64,000 nt of DNA from Affinundibacterium nitidum (GCF_014284155.1 NZ_JACOFZ010000009.1:1-64000); one strand, 5' to 3'; counted from the first letter of the stretch, positions 44,549 through 55,042 are shown. The notes: generated by a model from the sequence alone, not told the origin. Numbers and translations: made by a program.

Positions 44549-46672
44549 ATGAAAATCGTTAAAACCATCATTGCCAGCAGTATTTTCTCTTTGTATGCGA
44601 TGTCTGCATTCGCCGATACACAAACCACGAAATTTCTCATTTTTCTAGAGAATGGCAAACAAGCCGGTGAACATGTCGTGCAACGTGACGACTCTGGTTT
44701 AATTAAAGTCAGTTTCGTTTTCAAAGACAATGGACGCGGACCAGAACTTAAAGAAGAAATCCGTCTTGGTGGCGATGGACTAGTCAGCGAATTTAAAGTC
44801 ACTGGCACTTCAACTTTCGGTGCGCCCATCAATGAGAGTTTCCGCCGTGACGGCAAACAAGCGCAATGGCAGTCGACTTCCGAAAAGGGCAGTAAGCAAG
44901 TCGATGGCGCTGCTTTGTATATTCCACTCAATAGTTCATTTGAAATCGGCTCTATCTCGATTGGAGCTTTAGCTGCCTCTCCAAACAATCAACTGCCTTT
45001 ACTGCCAACGGGTACGTTATCGCAGACCAAAATTGCTGAGCTTGAAGTCACGAACGGCGACAAGAAACAAAAAGTTCAATTACTGGCACAAACAGGAATT
45101 GGCCTATCCCCAAGTTTTATGTGGGCAACGACCGGCGACAAGCCACGCCTATTTGGCGTCATTGTTCCAGGTTATATGAAAGCCCTGGAAGAAGGTTGGG
45201 AAAAGAATGCAGATGCGATGGCAGAAGTTCAGAAATCTGCGGAAGCTAAAGTTCTCAACGATTGGGCAAAGAGACTACAACATCCATTGCAAGGCTTGAC
45301 CGTCATCAAAAACACCCGCATTTTTGATAGCGACAAAGCGACGGTCGGTGCACTGTCCGACGTCTACGTACTGCGTGGCCGTATTTCTGCAATTTTGCCA
45401 GCAGGTTCTCCTGTGCGCGGTGCTAACGCAGAAATCGATGCTGCCGGTCGTATTATGCTGCCAGGTCTATTTGATATGCATGGCCATGTCGGTCGTTGGG
45501 ATGGTGGCCTCAATATCGCGGCAGGTGTCACGACGGTCCGTGATCTGGGGAACGAGAATGCTCAAGTACAATTGATCATTGATGAAGTTGCCGATGGCAA
45601 ATTACTTAGCCCACAAATTGTTCCGGCGGGCTTCCTTGAGGGAGAAAGTCCATTTTCTGCGAACAATGGTTTCGTGATTAAGGATCTTGCTGGCGCCAAA
45701 AACGCAATCGATTGGTATGCGCAACACGGTTATCCTCAGCTCAAAATCTACAACTCGTTCCCTAAAGAGATTTTAAAAGAAACCGTTGCTTACGCCCATT
45801 CACGCGGCTTACGTGTTTCGGGACATATTCCAGTTGGTTTGCGCGCATTCGAAGCAATCGATGCAGGATACGATGAAATCCAACATATCAATCAAATCAT
45901 GTTGAACTTCCTCGCCACACCCGAGACAGATACGCGCACCCTTGATCGTTTTAACTTACCTGCTAAGAAAACCGCAGACATCGACTTCAATTCAAAAACA
46001 GTCAAGAATTTCGTGAAGACACTCAAGGACAAAAAGATTGCACTCGATCCTACGCTCGCGACTTTTGCATTTTTGAAGCAAAAAGATGGTGATATTAACG
46101 AACCGTTCGCGACCATTGCTAGCCATATGCCGCCAGATGTCAGCCGCGGTTTCTCGGTTGGTACCATGAAGATCGAAGACGATGCGGCATTAAAGCAGCA
46201 TGAGAAGTCATACGCAAAAATGGTGGAATTTGTCGGACGCTTGTATAAAGAAGGTGTGCCTATCGTCGCAGGTACAGATGAATTAGCAGGTTTCACACTG
46301 CACTCGGAACTCGCGATGTTGGTGAAAGCAGGTTTAACACCAGCACAAGCTTTGCAAGTGGCCACCAAGAACGGTGCCATTTTTACTCGTACGGAGTCTG
46401 ACCGTGGTTCCATCAAAGTTGGCAAACTGGCCGATATCATTTTGGTCGATGGCGACCCGACCAAAAATATTGAAGATGTGCGCAAAGCATCAGTTGTGAT
46501 CACTCGCGGCTTTTTGATGTATCCAAGCGAGATTCACAAGAACTTTGGTATTACGCCGTTCGTCAACAATCCACCGCAATTAACGCCTTTGAAGCCAGTG
46601 TCATCGAATAACGCATTGGGGATCAATGAAGCGGTGATGCAGCGTTATTTCAATAGCGCAAAACGTGATTAA
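44549..46672 (+). CDS. Exported amidohydrolase-family protein
   Basis: 707 residues with a signal peptide (about 1-23, ending AFADT). A beta-rich N-terminal region of about 220 residues of unknown role precedes the amidohydrolase domain. Metal ligands are LFDMHGHVGRW (HxH), the likely bridging Lys in YPQLKIYNSF, SGHIPVG (His), DEIQHINQIM (His) and AGTDELAG (Asp). KVGKLADIILVDGDPTKNIE is the usual C-terminal cap motif. Such periplasmic enzymes include prolidase- and imidazolonepropionase-like hydrolases; the substrate is unknown. TTGGAG precedes the ATG and a strong terminator follows. Confidence 0.9.
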   Translation: MKIVKTIIASSIFSLYAMSAFADTQTTKFLIFLENGKQAGEHVVQRDDSGLIKVSFVFKDNGRGPELKEEIRLGGDGLVSEFKVTGTSTFGAPINESFRRDGKQAQWQSTSEKGSKQVDGAALYIPLNSSFEIGSISIGALAASPNNQLPLLPTGTLSQTKIAELEVTNGDKKQKVQLLAQTGIGLSPSFMWATTGDKPRLFGVIVPGYMKALEEGWEKNADAMAEVQKSAEAKVLNDWAKRLQHPLQGLTVIKNTRIFDSDKATVGALSDVYVLRGRISAILPAGSPVRGANAEIDAAGRIMLPGLFDMHGHVGRWDGGLNIAAGVTTVRDLGNENAQVQLIIDEVADGKLLSPQIVPAGFLEGESPFSANNGFVIKDLAGAKNAIDWYAQHGYPQLKIYNSFPKEILKETVAYAHSRGLRVSGHIPVGLRAFEAIDAGYDEIQHINQIMLNFLATPETDTRTLDRFNLPAKKTADIDFNSKTVKNFVKTLKDKKIALDPTLATFAFLKQKDGDINEPFATIASHMPPDVSRGFSVGTMKIEDDAALKQHEKSYAKMVEFVGRLYKEGVPIVAGTDELAGFTLHSELAMLVKAGLTPAQALQVATKNGAIFTRTESDRGSIKVGKLADIILVDGDPTKNIEDVRKASVVITRGFLMYPSEIHKNFGITPFVNNPPQLTPLKPVSSNNALGINEAVMQRYFNSAKRD

Positions 46673-46688
46673 TCGTATCTAGTCACGC

Positions 46689-46724
46689 CAACAAAAAAGC
46701 AGCCCACGGGCTGCTTTTTTGTTG
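46689..46724. terminator. Strong terminator after the amidohydrolase gene
   Basis: A 17-bp perfect stem CAACAAAAAAGCAGCCC / GGGCTGCTTTTTTGTTG with a 2-nt apex (AC) starts 16 bp after the stop codon. The A- and T-runs make it functional on both strands. Confidence 0.9.
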
Positions 46725-46751
46725 GTGAAGAAATTCAATTCCTAGACTAAC

Positions 46752-46958
46752 GACTTACGCAAATTGCGCTGGCTAAGCGTGGAGCCGAAGACAATGCACT
46801 TGCACGACAAGGCGAACACAACAAGGCCAACGTCTGTTTTTCTCGTTCCCTTATAACGGACTTACGCAAAATTCCGCTGGCTAGGCGCCGAGGCGAAGAC
46901 AGTGCTTCTGCACGGCGAGCCGAAAGCAACAACGCCAGCGTCTGTTTTGCGTAAGTCC
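46752..46958. mobile_element. Tandem pair of MITE-like repeats
   Basis: Two closely similar units of about 90-100 bp lie head to tail. The second (46858-46958, 101 bp) has perfect 14-bp terminal inverted repeats GGACTTACGCAAAA and TTTTGCGTAAGTCC. The first (46752-46841) keeps the left end and the internal CGCTGGCTA...GTCTGTTTT sequence but lacks the right inverted repeat. A possible 4-bp direct repeat CTAA flanks the pair (46747-46750 and 46958-46961). No coding capacity is credible. The pair sits 6 bp beyond the sppA stop codon. Confidence 0.75.
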
Positions 46959-46964
46959 TAAAGC

Positions 46965-48821
46965 TTATTGCGGGCCGCACATACAATGCGTCATCACCAT
47001 ATAGCCTTTGTTATCTTTACGCATATCCGCTAACCAGCTCAATTCTTTGACCATATCAGCTGCAGCAGCAGGAGGTACGCCTGTAGGTGTCACTGCAACC
47101 TTAAACTGTTGGCTCACTGCTTGTGCAGCAGAGTCACCAAAGGCGCTAAACAAACGTTCAAATTTTGAAGGTTCACGCTCAATATAGGCAACACGATATC
47201 CGTCGCCCAATTTGGCACGCACAGCTGCAGACTTCAATGCGTCTTGGTAACTACCTAAACGATCGACCAAGCCACGCTCCTTCGCTTGCTCGCCGGTCCA
47301 CACACGTCCTTGAGCTACCGCATCAATTTTTTCTGGAGTGGTCTTACGGGCAGCCGCTGTTTTGGTAATGAACTGACTGTAGGTATTGTTGATGCCCAAC
47401 TGTATCACTTCTGCGAAGCGTGGATTCAAAGGACGCAAAGGGTTAAACGAATCTGCCATCCAAGTCGTCGTCGTACCTGCTGTATGAACACCGATCTTGT
47501 CCATCACGCGATCTGCTGTTGGGAAGATCGCGAACACACCGATAGAACCGGTAATTGTCGCTTGGTCTGCGATGACTTCGTCAGATGACATTGACACCCA
47601 ATATCCACCTGATGCCGCCAGATTACCCATAGAAATAATGACTGGCTTACCGGCTTTCTGAGTCAACTCCAATTCTTGACGAATCAATTCAGACGCAAAC
47701 GCGCTACCACCTGGCGAATCTACGCGTAATACGATAGCCTTAATTTGATCGTCTTCACGTGCTTTACGAATCAAGTTCGACGTCGATAAGCCACCAATCG
47801 AACCTGCCGGCGCATTGCCGTCACTAATTTCACCTTCGGCGATGATCACACCCACTGCTGGGCCAAACTCGAGCTTACGTTGATTTTCAAGGTACTCATC
47901 AAAAGCGATTTGTTTAAAGCTCTTAGAATGCTCATCTTTCGCCCCCATTGCCAACATCATTTGGCGCAGGTCATCACGTGTTTTTAAGCCATCAACTAAT
48001 TTTGCATCCACTGCAAACTGCGCCACACTGCCGTTAGCAGCCTTTAACATCTCTGGCAATTTATTGATGTTTTCCATTACCGCACCCGCTTGCATTTTGC
48101 GTGCTTTCTCAACGTCGTCAGTATAAATTTTCCACATCGCGTTATACAAGAAAGCCTCTGCTTCGGAAGCAGATTGTGATGGCCCATTAGCAATGTATGG
48201 CTCAGCAAAACTCTTGAAGGTACCTACTTTCAGGACATTAACCGTAATGCCGATTTTTTCCAAAGCATCATGGTAATAGTTACGGTAACGACCAAAGCCC
48301 GTCAACATTACCGTACCCATAGGATGCAAATATACTTCATTCGCATGCGCCGCCAAAAAGTACTGACGTTGATCGTAGTTTGTACCCCAAGCGATCACCT
48401 TCTTGCCACTCGCTTTGAAACGATCAATCGCTGCTGCAACTTCACGCAACATTGGCAGACCAGCACCTTGCATATTATCGAGCATCAGCACCGCACTGGT
48501 GATTTTCGGATCTTTACTGGCCGCTTCCAATACGGTTAAGACATCGCGTAATTGGGTCGATTTTTTCGAATCGCCTTGCAGCTCTGCCAGAAATGCATCA
48601 CTTGCGCTACCGGGGTGCTGCTCAACAAGGTCACCCTTAAAATTAATGACCACCGCGGTTTTCTCTTCGACCTTAATTTTGTTCGAAGAAAACATACTGC
48701 TGAAGATGAGAATCACGATCAGGAGAAAAATAAAGTTCATCACAAAGCGACGACTACTGTCGACCGCGTTCCATACGAACTTAATTGCTTGTCCTATCCT
48801 ACCGAAGGGAGAAACTGCCAT
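46965..48821 (-). CDS. sppA: Signal peptide peptidase SppA, long (67K) type
   Basis: 618 residues from the ATG at 48819-48821, with AGGAG five bases before it; the frame's GTG two codons earlier overlaps that site. One N-terminal membrane anchor (about 28-50). Two S49 repeats are present; the catalytic Lys is probably in FLYNAMWKIYTDDVEKARK and the Ser in ISMGNLAASGGYWVSMSSDE. VLRVDSPGGSAFASELIRQE and ITGSIGVFAIFPT are also typical. It degrades signal peptides left in the inner membrane. The MITE-like repeat lies just beyond its stop. Confidence 0.96.
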   Translation of the reverse strand: MAVSPFGRIGQAIKFVWNAVDSSRRFVMNFIFLLIVILIFSSMFSSNKIKVEEKTAVVINFKGDLVEQHPGSASDAFLAELQGDSKKSTQLRDVLTVLEAASKDPKITSAVLMLDNMQGAGLPMLREVAAAIDRFKASGKKVIAWGTNYDQRQYFLAAHANEVYLHPMGTVMLTGFGRYRNYYHDALEKIGITVNVLKVGTFKSFAEPYIANGPSQSASEAEAFLYNAMWKIYTDDVEKARKMQAGAVMENINKLPEMLKAANGSVAQFAVDAKLVDGLKTRDDLRQMMLAMGAKDEHSKSFKQIAFDEYLENQRKLEFGPAVGVIIAEGEISDGNAPAGSIGGLSTSNLIRKAREDDQIKAIVLRVDSPGGSAFASELIRQELELTQKAGKPVIISMGNLAASGGYWVSMSSDEVIADQATITGSIGVFAIFPTADRVMDKIGVHTAGTTTTWMADSFNPLRPLNPRFAEVIQLGINNTYSQFITKTAAARKTTPEKIDAVAQGRVWTGEQAKERGLVDRLGSYQDALKSAAVRAKLGDGYRVAYIEREPSKFERLFSAFGDSAAQAVSQQFKVAVTPTGVPPAAAADMVKELSWLADMRKDNKGYMVMTHCMCGPQ

Positions 48822-48908
48822 AAACACTCCTGATGTTTAACCACAAAAAATAATCAAAAAATCGAACAAAACCAAAACTGAAGCAACTACCCGGGCTGTG
48901 TCACAGGC

Positions 48909-49952
48909 TCAGGCATAAATCGAATTCAGCAAAGCGGCCAGGCGAAATGCTGCCTTATTGATTTCCACAATCTGCATTTGCTCTACACGTTCACGGTATT
49001 TTAACGGTAGTTCAACATTCCAGCGATCGCCGCGCGGTGTATTTGTCTTTTTGCCGAAGCTCAAACCCTCAAAAGCTTTCCGTGCATCAATCAATGACTC
49101 ATTTGCCCAAAGTTGTGGCGCCAAGCGTATTTGCTCTGGGGACATCATAGGCAAAGCCGCGAGCCCCTGTTGCTGAGCCTGCATCTGCAATTGTTCCTTT
49201 ACATTCGGGCTGACCTTATCCCACAGTGAGTGCAAATTCGTTGTTTCAAATTGAAGCGCATTTCCCCCCTGAGTGCCGGAAATTGTGGATGCTGATCCAG
49301 CCACACTCAATGACACAGAAAGAGGATCGACCACTTGTCCATCCGCATCCAAATACACACCGGCCACGTGTAAGGGCTGGTGTAGGTCTCCTACCAAATG
49401 GATCAACATGTACAATGCTTCACGTTCACTTGAAAAATGGAATGGTGCGGGAACCGTTTCACCGCGCAAATAGGCGATCGAAGCAGCCAAAGCCTGCACG
49501 ATATCTTCGCCGGCGCTACCAAACTCACCCGCTTGATAGCTAGATTGCGAAAGGCTCAAATCAGTGTAATGGTAATGTTTATGGCAACTCTCGCGTGATT
49601 TCGCTGTCGCAAAACAACTATCATGATTTCGTTTCACGAAAGCAGTCAAAACAGCGATATCTTCCGGATTTTCAAACGTTTTGCAATCCACGTAGCGACC
49701 TGGATTGGTATATTCGAATTGTAGGTCCGGACTGACATTCTTGAGACAATCCGCCCACCCTGCCACTTGTGCCATCGAGCGCCCGCCAAGGATCAGTTTC
49801 ACTCTTTCCGCCGCTCGCGTATTTTGCAGCAAGCGTTCAGCCATCGCACCCACTATTTCGTGACCATCTGCGCCCCAGGCCCATACTGGTGACGGCAAAA
49901 TCAACGTCAAAGACAAAAATAACGCGCAAAGGCGACGAGTAAGAAGCAACAT
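48909..49952 (-). CDS. S1/P1-type nuclease, exported
   Basis: 347 residues from the ATG at 49950-49952. The signal peptide (about 1-25) should be cut before the Trp in WAWGADGHEIVGAMAERLL, since the N-terminal Trp of mature S1/P1 nucleases binds zinc. Other ligands appear in QVAGWADCLKN, SCHKHYHYTD, MLIHLVGDLHQPLHVAGV and TTNLHSLWDK. Such trinuclear-zinc enzymes cleave single-stranded nucleic acids and remove 3' phosphates in the periplasm or outside. It lies 87 bp upstream of sppA on the same strand. Confidence 0.92.
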   Translation of the reverse strand: MLLLTRRLCALFLSLTLILPSPVWAWGADGHEIVGAMAERLLQNTRAAERVKLILGGRSMAQVAGWADCLKNVSPDLQFEYTNPGRYVDCKTFENPEDIAVLTAFVKRNHDSCFATAKSRESCHKHYHYTDLSLSQSSYQAGEFGSAGEDIVQALAASIAYLRGETVPAPFHFSSEREALYMLIHLVGDLHQPLHVAGVYLDADGQVVDPLSVSLSVAGSASTISGTQGGNALQFETTNLHSLWDKVSPNVKEQLQMQAQQQGLAALPMMSPEQIRLAPQLWANESLIDARKAFEGLSFGKKTNTPRGDRWNVELPLKYRERVEQMQIVEINKAAFRLAALLNSIYA

Positions 49953-50090
49953 ATTAAGAAATACCACAAATAAGTTAAAACCTGATTTTAGCCTGAATGC
50001 CGCACGCACGCATTTTGATTGAAAGCTTTACAATAGCGGCACACAAATTTTCAGCACAAATCACCATACCAATGATCCGGGAGACTCCAA

Positions 50091-51197
50091 ATGAAAACTA
50101 AAGCAGCGGTTGCATGGCAGGCAGGAAAACCATTAACAATAGAAGAAGTTGACTTGCAAGGACCAAAGGCAGGCGAGGTTTTGGTGGAAATTAAGGCCAC
50201 TGGTATTTGCCACACCGATTACTACACTCTTTCAGGCGCAGATCCTGAAGGTATTTTCCCTGCCATTTTGGGCCACGAAGGTGCGGGCATCGTGGTTGAT
50301 GTAGGCCCAGGTGTGAAGTCACTCAAGAAAGATGACCACGTCATTCCTTTGTACACGCCTGAATGTCGTGAATGCAAATTTTGCCTCTCCCAAAAAACGA
50401 ATTTGTGCCAGGCCATCCGCAGCACGCAAGGCCGCGGCTTGATGCCCGACGCTACTAGCCGATTTTCTTTGGATGGCAAGCCACTATTCCATTACATGGG
50501 CACTTCGACTTTTTCTAATTACATCGTCGTCCCGGAAATCGCCCTCGCCAAGATTCGTGAAGACGCGCCATTCGATAAAGTTTGCTACATCGGTTGCGGT
50601 GTCACCACAGGCGTTGGCGCCGTTCTGTTTACAGCCAAGGTCGAAGCCGGTGCTAACGTAGTGGTGTTTGGTTTAGGCGGTATTGGTTTGAATGTGATTC
50701 AAGCAGCTCGCATGGTCGGTGCCAACAAAATCATTGGCGTCGACATCAACCCAGCACGCGAAAGCATGGCGCGAAAATTCGGCATGACAGACTTCATCAA
50801 TCCTAAAGAAGTCAGCAATGTGGTGGATGCCATCATCGGCTTAACAGATGGCGGCGCCGACTATAGTTTCGAATGCATAGGCAATACGACGACAATGCGT
50901 CAAGCTTTAGAATGCTGTCATAAAGGTTGGGGGCAATCGATCATCATTGGCGTCGCAGCGGCAGGTCAAGAAATCAGTACGCGTCCATTCCAATTAGTCA
51001 CTGGCAGGGTCTGGAAAGGTTCCGCTTTCGGCGGCGCACGCGGCCGCACCGATGTACCGAAAATCGTCGATTGGTATATGGAAGGAAAACTCAATATCGA
51101 TGATTTGATCACGCACAAGTTACCATTGGAGCGTATCAACGAAGGCTTCGACTTAATGAAGAGTGGAGAATCGATACGCTCTGTTGTTGAATTCTAG
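50091..51197 (+). CDS. frmA: S-(hydroxymethyl)glutathione dehydrogenase / class III alcohol dehydrogenase
   Basis: 368 residues, the standard length. Catalytic zinc ligands are Cys40 ([14 protein letters not shown]) and His62 with Glu63 (ILGHEGAG). The structural zinc Cys cluster is [17 protein letters not shown]. The NAD-binding loop is [23 protein letters not shown] and [14 protein letters not shown] are class III marks. It oxidises the glutathione adduct of formaldehyde and can reduce S-nitrosoglutathione. GGGAG precedes the ATG. No frmB or frmR is adjacent. Confidence 0.96.
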   Translation: MKTKAAVAWQAGKPLTIEEVDLQGPKAGEVLVEIKATGICHTDYYTLSGADPEGIFPAILGHEGAGIVVDVGPGVKSLKKDDHVIPLYTPECRECKFCLSQKTNLCQAIRSTQGRGLMPDATSRFSLDGKPLFHYMGTSTFSNYIVVPEIALAKIREDAPFDKVCYIGCGVTTGVGAVLFTAKVEAGANVVVFGLGGIGLNVIQAARMVGANKIIGVDINPARESMARKFGMTDFINPKEVSNVVDAIIGLTDGGADYSFECIGNTTTMRQALECCHKGWGQSIIIGVAAAGQEISTRPFQLVTGRVWKGSAFGGARGRTDVPKIVDWYMEGKLNIDDLITHKLPLERINEGFDLMKSGESIRSVVEF

Positions 51198-51298
51198 CGC
51201 TAAAATGGACTGCGGCGAACAAGCATATCGAAGTTCGCCGCAATAGGACCTAGCCACACAGCTTGAACCTGCTTTCGTATTTGTTGTACTGATCTGCT

Positions 51299-52480
51299 AT
51301 GTTTGCTTTCCCTCTTTCTGGTCTGTTCTCTCTGTTAAACATCCGTTATTTCCGGATCCATCGGACTATCGTCGCCTCAGTTTTGATCAGCGCATGCGTT
51401 CAAGCCTTGGCCCAAGACATCAGTTATCAATCAATGCAATTTAAAGGAAAGTCAACACGCGGTGATATCGTGACGAGCGATATCACCATGCCTTTCTTCA
51501 GTTCTTCAAAAACAGATATTGCGAGCTATATCAATGACAAGCTCTTCATCGGGCAGCTCGAAATGTTGGCACCAACACGATGGAAGCCCTTTTTTGGTGA
51601 TGCCGATGGCACGAGCGTGACTGGCATTGAAAATCAAAGTTTCACCGTTAGCCGCCTAGATCAAAAAGTCATTACAGTCGATTTCGACACTGAATATTGC
51701 GGCGCCTATTGCGAAGCGTCCAACTATTTTTACAACTTTGAAACGCAGAGCGGTCGCTACATCGTTCTTTCGGAATTAGTCACCAAGCCGGGCGCGCAGG
51801 AAATCTTGCGACGGTTGAAGGCTGAGAAAATACGTCAGTATCGTGACCAATTGCGACAACTTAGACTTGAGCGCAAGAATATCTCCCCGAAAAGAACAAA
51901 ATCGCAGCAAGATGAGATCGCTGACATCGAAGATAGAATCGCATTGAATACGCAATGTCTGAATGATAGCCAAGCAAGTCTCAGCAGCATGACATCGGTT
52001 GAAGCCCTTACCTACTTGCGATACAAGCTACTCGATAAAGAGCTGATGATCCTCAGTAGTCGCTGCAGTAATCATGCCTCGCGTGCACTCGATGATGTGG
52101 GTGAAATAAGCGTCAACATCAGTTACGACAGTCTACGCCCCCATCTCAGTAAATATGGTCAAGCCCTTCTATTCGAAGGAAATGTAACCCTAGAGAATAC
52201 TGTCATCAGCCAAGTCTTACGAGGAAAGCTCGGCAACAATGCCATCACTATGGTGATACAAGCAGATACCAAAGATACCGTCTCCGCGATTTATTTCTAT
52301 GACAAATATCGAAAAGCCATCAGTTTATTTGGTAGCGGACAGAATGGGATGTTTGAGCTCATTGAGAGAAATGAAGATGGACAAGAGCAAGCCAAGTTCC
52401 AGCTGAAAACTTCTGGTACAAACGTTTATGGCTATTGGTTAGGCAAATCGAAACTCAAAGTCGAATTACGCTCACCGTAA
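51299..52480 (+). CDS. Exported protein of unknown function with RsiV/DUF3298-like region
   Basis: 393 residues. A hydrophobic segment at about 24-38 ending QALAQD suggests a signal peptide with a long N-terminal extension. The part VSRLDQKVITVDFDTEYCGA followed by YFYNFETQSGRYIVLSELV recalls the DUF3298 (RsiV C-terminal) pattern, where a Tyr-rich strand precedes a TG..L.L.D.. turn. A basic coiled coil lies at about 170-200, and Cys pairs (CGAYC) may form a disulfide. The C-terminal ~110 residues are not recognised. It stands alone, with unknown function. Confidence 0.65.
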   Translation: MFAFPLSGLFSLLNIRYFRIHRTIVASVLISACVQALAQDISYQSMQFKGKSTRGDIVTSDITMPFFSSSKTDIASYINDKLFIGQLEMLAPTRWKPFFGDADGTSVTGIENQSFTVSRLDQKVITVDFDTEYCGAYCEASNYFYNFETQSGRYIVLSELVTKPGAQEILRRLKAEKIRQYRDQLRQLRLERKNISPKRTKSQQDEIADIEDRIALNTQCLNDSQASLSSMTSVEALTYLRYKLLDKELMILSSRCSNHASRALDDVGEISVNISYDSLRPHLSKYGQALLFEGNVTLENTVISQVLRGKLGNNAITMVIQADTKDTVSAIYFYDKYRKAISLFGSGQNGMFELIERNEDGQEQAKFQLKTSGTNVYGYWLGKSKLKVELRSP

Positions 52481-52704
52481 TTTGTTCTTGGTACGACGTT
52501 TCATTGCGCCTTACTAAATTGCTTTTATGCTACCGATAGTTATCTGATCGGATTATCGTAAAGCCCTGAATAACCTCTTCACCAGCCTCTATCAAAAGCG
52601 CCAATTTTCTCGGCCTTGATTTGTCGCCTACCCGCAGGACTTTGGAGCATGCCCCTCCCGTGTTAGAATGGCGGGTTATTCTCCATTTTATTGCAAGTCC
52701 TGCC

Positions 52705-54372
52705 ATGAACGATCTTACCCAAAATCCCGAACAACAAGACGACTTAGAGTCAGTCCAAGTCAAGAAAGTCTCGACCGATCTGATTCGCAAAGAAGTCGCC
52801 CGTCGTCGCACTTTCGGCATTATTTCCCATCCGGATGCGGGTAAAACGACACTCACTGAGAAGCTATTGATGTTCTCCGGTGCAATTCAATTGGCAGGTA
52901 CTGTCAAAGCACGTAAGAGCGGTCGCCATGCCACTTCGGACTGGATGGAAATTGAGAAGCAACGTGGTATCTCGGTTGCGTCTTCTGTAATGCAGTTTGA
53001 ATACCGCGATCACGTCGTCAATTTGCTCGACACTCCAGGTCACCAAGACTTCTCAGAGGATACCTATCGTGTATTAACCGCTGTTGACTCGGCATTGATG
53101 GTGATCGATGCTGCGAAGGGTGTGGAAGAGCAAACCATCAAGTTGCTCAATGTCTGCCGCATGCGCAACACGCCTATCATTACTTTCGTTAACAAAATGG
53201 ATCGCGAAACACGCGACCCATTGGAGCTTTTGGACGAACTTGAATCTGTATTGAAAATCCAATGCGCGCCAGTCACCTGGCCGATTGGTATGGGTAAAAC
53301 TTTCCGCGGTGTGTATCACATTCTCAAAGATGAAATCATGCTGTTCACACCCGGTAGTGAACGTGCTGATCAAGAATTTGAAGTCGTGAAAGGCATTGAT
53401 AACCCTCGCCTTGCCGAGTTATTCCCGCTCGAAATCGAACAATTAAAAATGGAAGTTGAATTGGTACACGGCGCCTCACATCCATTTGATTTGGACGCTG
53501 TATTAGCAGGTACGCAAACCCCTGTTTTCTTTGGCTCCGCAATTAACAATTTCGGTGTCCGTGAAATTTTGAATGCCCTGTTAGACTGGGCTCCAGCACC
53601 GCGCGGTCGTGATGCGACAGTGCGTGCAGTTGAACCAAACGAAGCGCCTTTCTCCGGTTTCGTGTTTAAGATTCAAGCGAATATGGACCCTGCACACCGC
53701 GACCGTATCGCCTTCTTGCGCGTATGCTCTGGCCGTTTCGAACGCGGCATGAAGCTGAAACATTTGCGCATTAATCGTGATATTAAAGTCTCTTCGGTGG
53801 TCACGTTCATGGCTTCTTCTCGCGAACAAGTGGAAGAAGCTTACGCAGGTGACATCATTGGTTTGCCAAATCACGGCAACATGCAAATCGGCGATAGTTT
53901 TTCAGAAGGCGAACTCTTGCAGTTCACTGGCATCCCCTACTTCGCGCCAGATTTTTTCCGTATTGCTCGCATTCTTAATCCGTTAAAAACCAAACAGTTG
54001 CAAAAAGGTTTGCAACAGTTGGGTGAAGAAGGTGCAGTGCAGGTGTTTAAACCTGTGGTCAGTAGTGACCTCATCCTCGGTGCGGTCGGTGTCTTGCAGT
54101 TTGAAGTGGTCGCCAGCCGTCTCAAAAATGAATACGGCGTCGATGCAGTATTTGAGGGCACTAGCATTAGTAGTGCCCGCTGGGTGACTTGTGAAGACAA
54201 GAAAATGTTGGCAGATTTCGAGCGCTCTAGCGCTGGCGGCAACCTAGCCTATGATGCCGCAGGTAATCTGGCTTACTTAGCGAGCTCAGGGGTTAATCTA
54301 CGTTTAACCCAAGAGCGTTGGCCTGACATCGTATTCCACGCTACACGTGAGCATGCAGCGAAGCTAGATTAA
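52705..54372 (+). CDS. prfC: Peptide chain release factor 3
   Basis: 555 residues from the ATG at 52705; an upstream in-frame TTG would add 28 residues unlike the family. The GTPase motifs are [16 protein letters not shown] (G1, about 41-49), [29 protein letters not shown] (G3) and [20 protein letters not shown] (G4). It recycles RF1 and RF2 from the ribosome after termination. The terminator at 54400-54436 follows. Confidence 0.97.
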   Translation: MNDLTQNPEQQDDLESVQVKKVSTDLIRKEVARRRTFGIISHPDAGKTTLTEKLLMFSGAIQLAGTVKARKSGRHATSDWMEIEKQRGISVASSVMQFEYRDHVVNLLDTPGHQDFSEDTYRVLTAVDSALMVIDAAKGVEEQTIKLLNVCRMRNTPIITFVNKMDRETRDPLELLDELESVLKIQCAPVTWPIGMGKTFRGVYHILKDEIMLFTPGSERADQEFEVVKGIDNPRLAELFPLEIEQLKMEVELVHGASHPFDLDAVLAGTQTPVFFGSAINNFGVREILNALLDWAPAPRGRDATVRAVEPNEAPFSGFVFKIQANMDPAHRDRIAFLRVCSGRFERGMKLKHLRINRDIKVSSVVTFMASSREQVEEAYAGDIIGLPNHGNMQIGDSFSEGELLQFTGIPYFAPDFFRIARILNPLKTKQLQKGLQQLGEEGAVQVFKPVVSSDLILGAVGVLQFEVVASRLKNEYGVDAVFEGTSISSARWVTCEDKKMLADFERSSAGGNLAYDAAGNLAYLASSGVNLRLTQERWPDIVFHATREHAAKLD

Positions 54373-54399
54373 TACGCTGTAGTGTATTCAACAGCTAAG

Positions 54400-54436
54400 A
54401 AAAAACGGACAGTCGATTAACGCTGTCCGTTTTTTT
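54400..54436. terminator. Terminator after prfC
   Basis: The stem CGGACAG / CTGTCCG with a 10-nt loop, preceded by A and followed by seven T, starts about 30 bp after the prfC stop. The run of A on the other side lets it also serve the convergent GNAT gene. Confidence 0.9.
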
Positions 54437-54487
54437 ATTGCATCACTATACTCATCGAGATACTCGTTGACGCTACGCATCGATCAA

Positions 54488-55042
54488 CTATTCCAATTCT
54501 AAACGCATACGTTCAAATCGTATCGTCACGCCATTAGGTAAGGTATCGGCGACGTCTTCTATTTTTTGGAATCCAAGTACCTGATAAAACGGCACGCCCG
54601 GCAAGGTCGCCATTAATTCCAAACTTCGAAAACCTTGTTCTCTAGCGGCCTCTTTACAAGCATTAAACACTGCGGTCCCCACACCACGTCTGGCGGCATC
54701 GGGCGCAATAAAGAAAGCGCGAATTCTAGCTGCGTCATGGGCTGGGTCAAGAAACTCTGCACCACCCATCGGTCTTTGATCGCCACCATACAAGGTGCGA
54801 CGGCGACTCCAACCTCCGCAGCCAGCCAACTTGCCGTCGATCGTTGCAGTGAAGTAGCTCCCATCTTTGACCAGTGCGGTATCAACACCGAACACGTACT
54901 GAATCGCCGCTTCGGTCTCCACATCCGAATAAAAACCACGACTCAAGGCACGAGCAGATTCTTGAATGAGCTGGTTCAATTCTGGAACTTCTTCCATCGT
55001 ACTGGGACGCACGAGCACCGATGATGGCTTTGATACCGACAT
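54488..55042 (-). CDS. GNAT-family N-acetyltransferase
   Basis: 184 residues from the ATG at 55040-55042, which has AGGAAGAGG upstream. The fold shows VLVRPSTMEEVPELNQLIQE at the start, GKLAGCGGWSRRRTLYGGDQ in the core, and the acetyl-CoA loop DAARRGVGTAVFNACKEAAR followed by SLELMATLPGVPFYQVLGF. The acceptor is unknown. It lies between prfC (convergent) and clpB (same strand, 72 bp downstream). Confidence 0.9.
   Translation of the reverse strand: MSVSKPSSVLVRPSTMEEVPELNQLIQESARALSRGFYSDVETEAAIQYVFGVDTALVKDGSYFTATIDGKLAGCGGWSRRRTLYGGDQRPMGGAEFLDPAHDAARIRAFFIAPDAARRGVGTAVFNACKEAAREQGFRSLELMATLPGVPFYQVLGFQKIEDVADTLPNGVTIRFERMRLELE

Noticed and set aside
44458-44988. 176-codon minus-strand frame
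   Set aside because: It covers the start of the exported amidohydrolase gene on the other strand, whose signal peptide and ribosome site are convincing.
46747-46986. 79-codon minus-strand frame over the repeat pair
   Set aside because: Its sequence is just the translation of the two MITE-like units (ALLLSARRAEALSS-type repeats) and it overlaps the sppA end.
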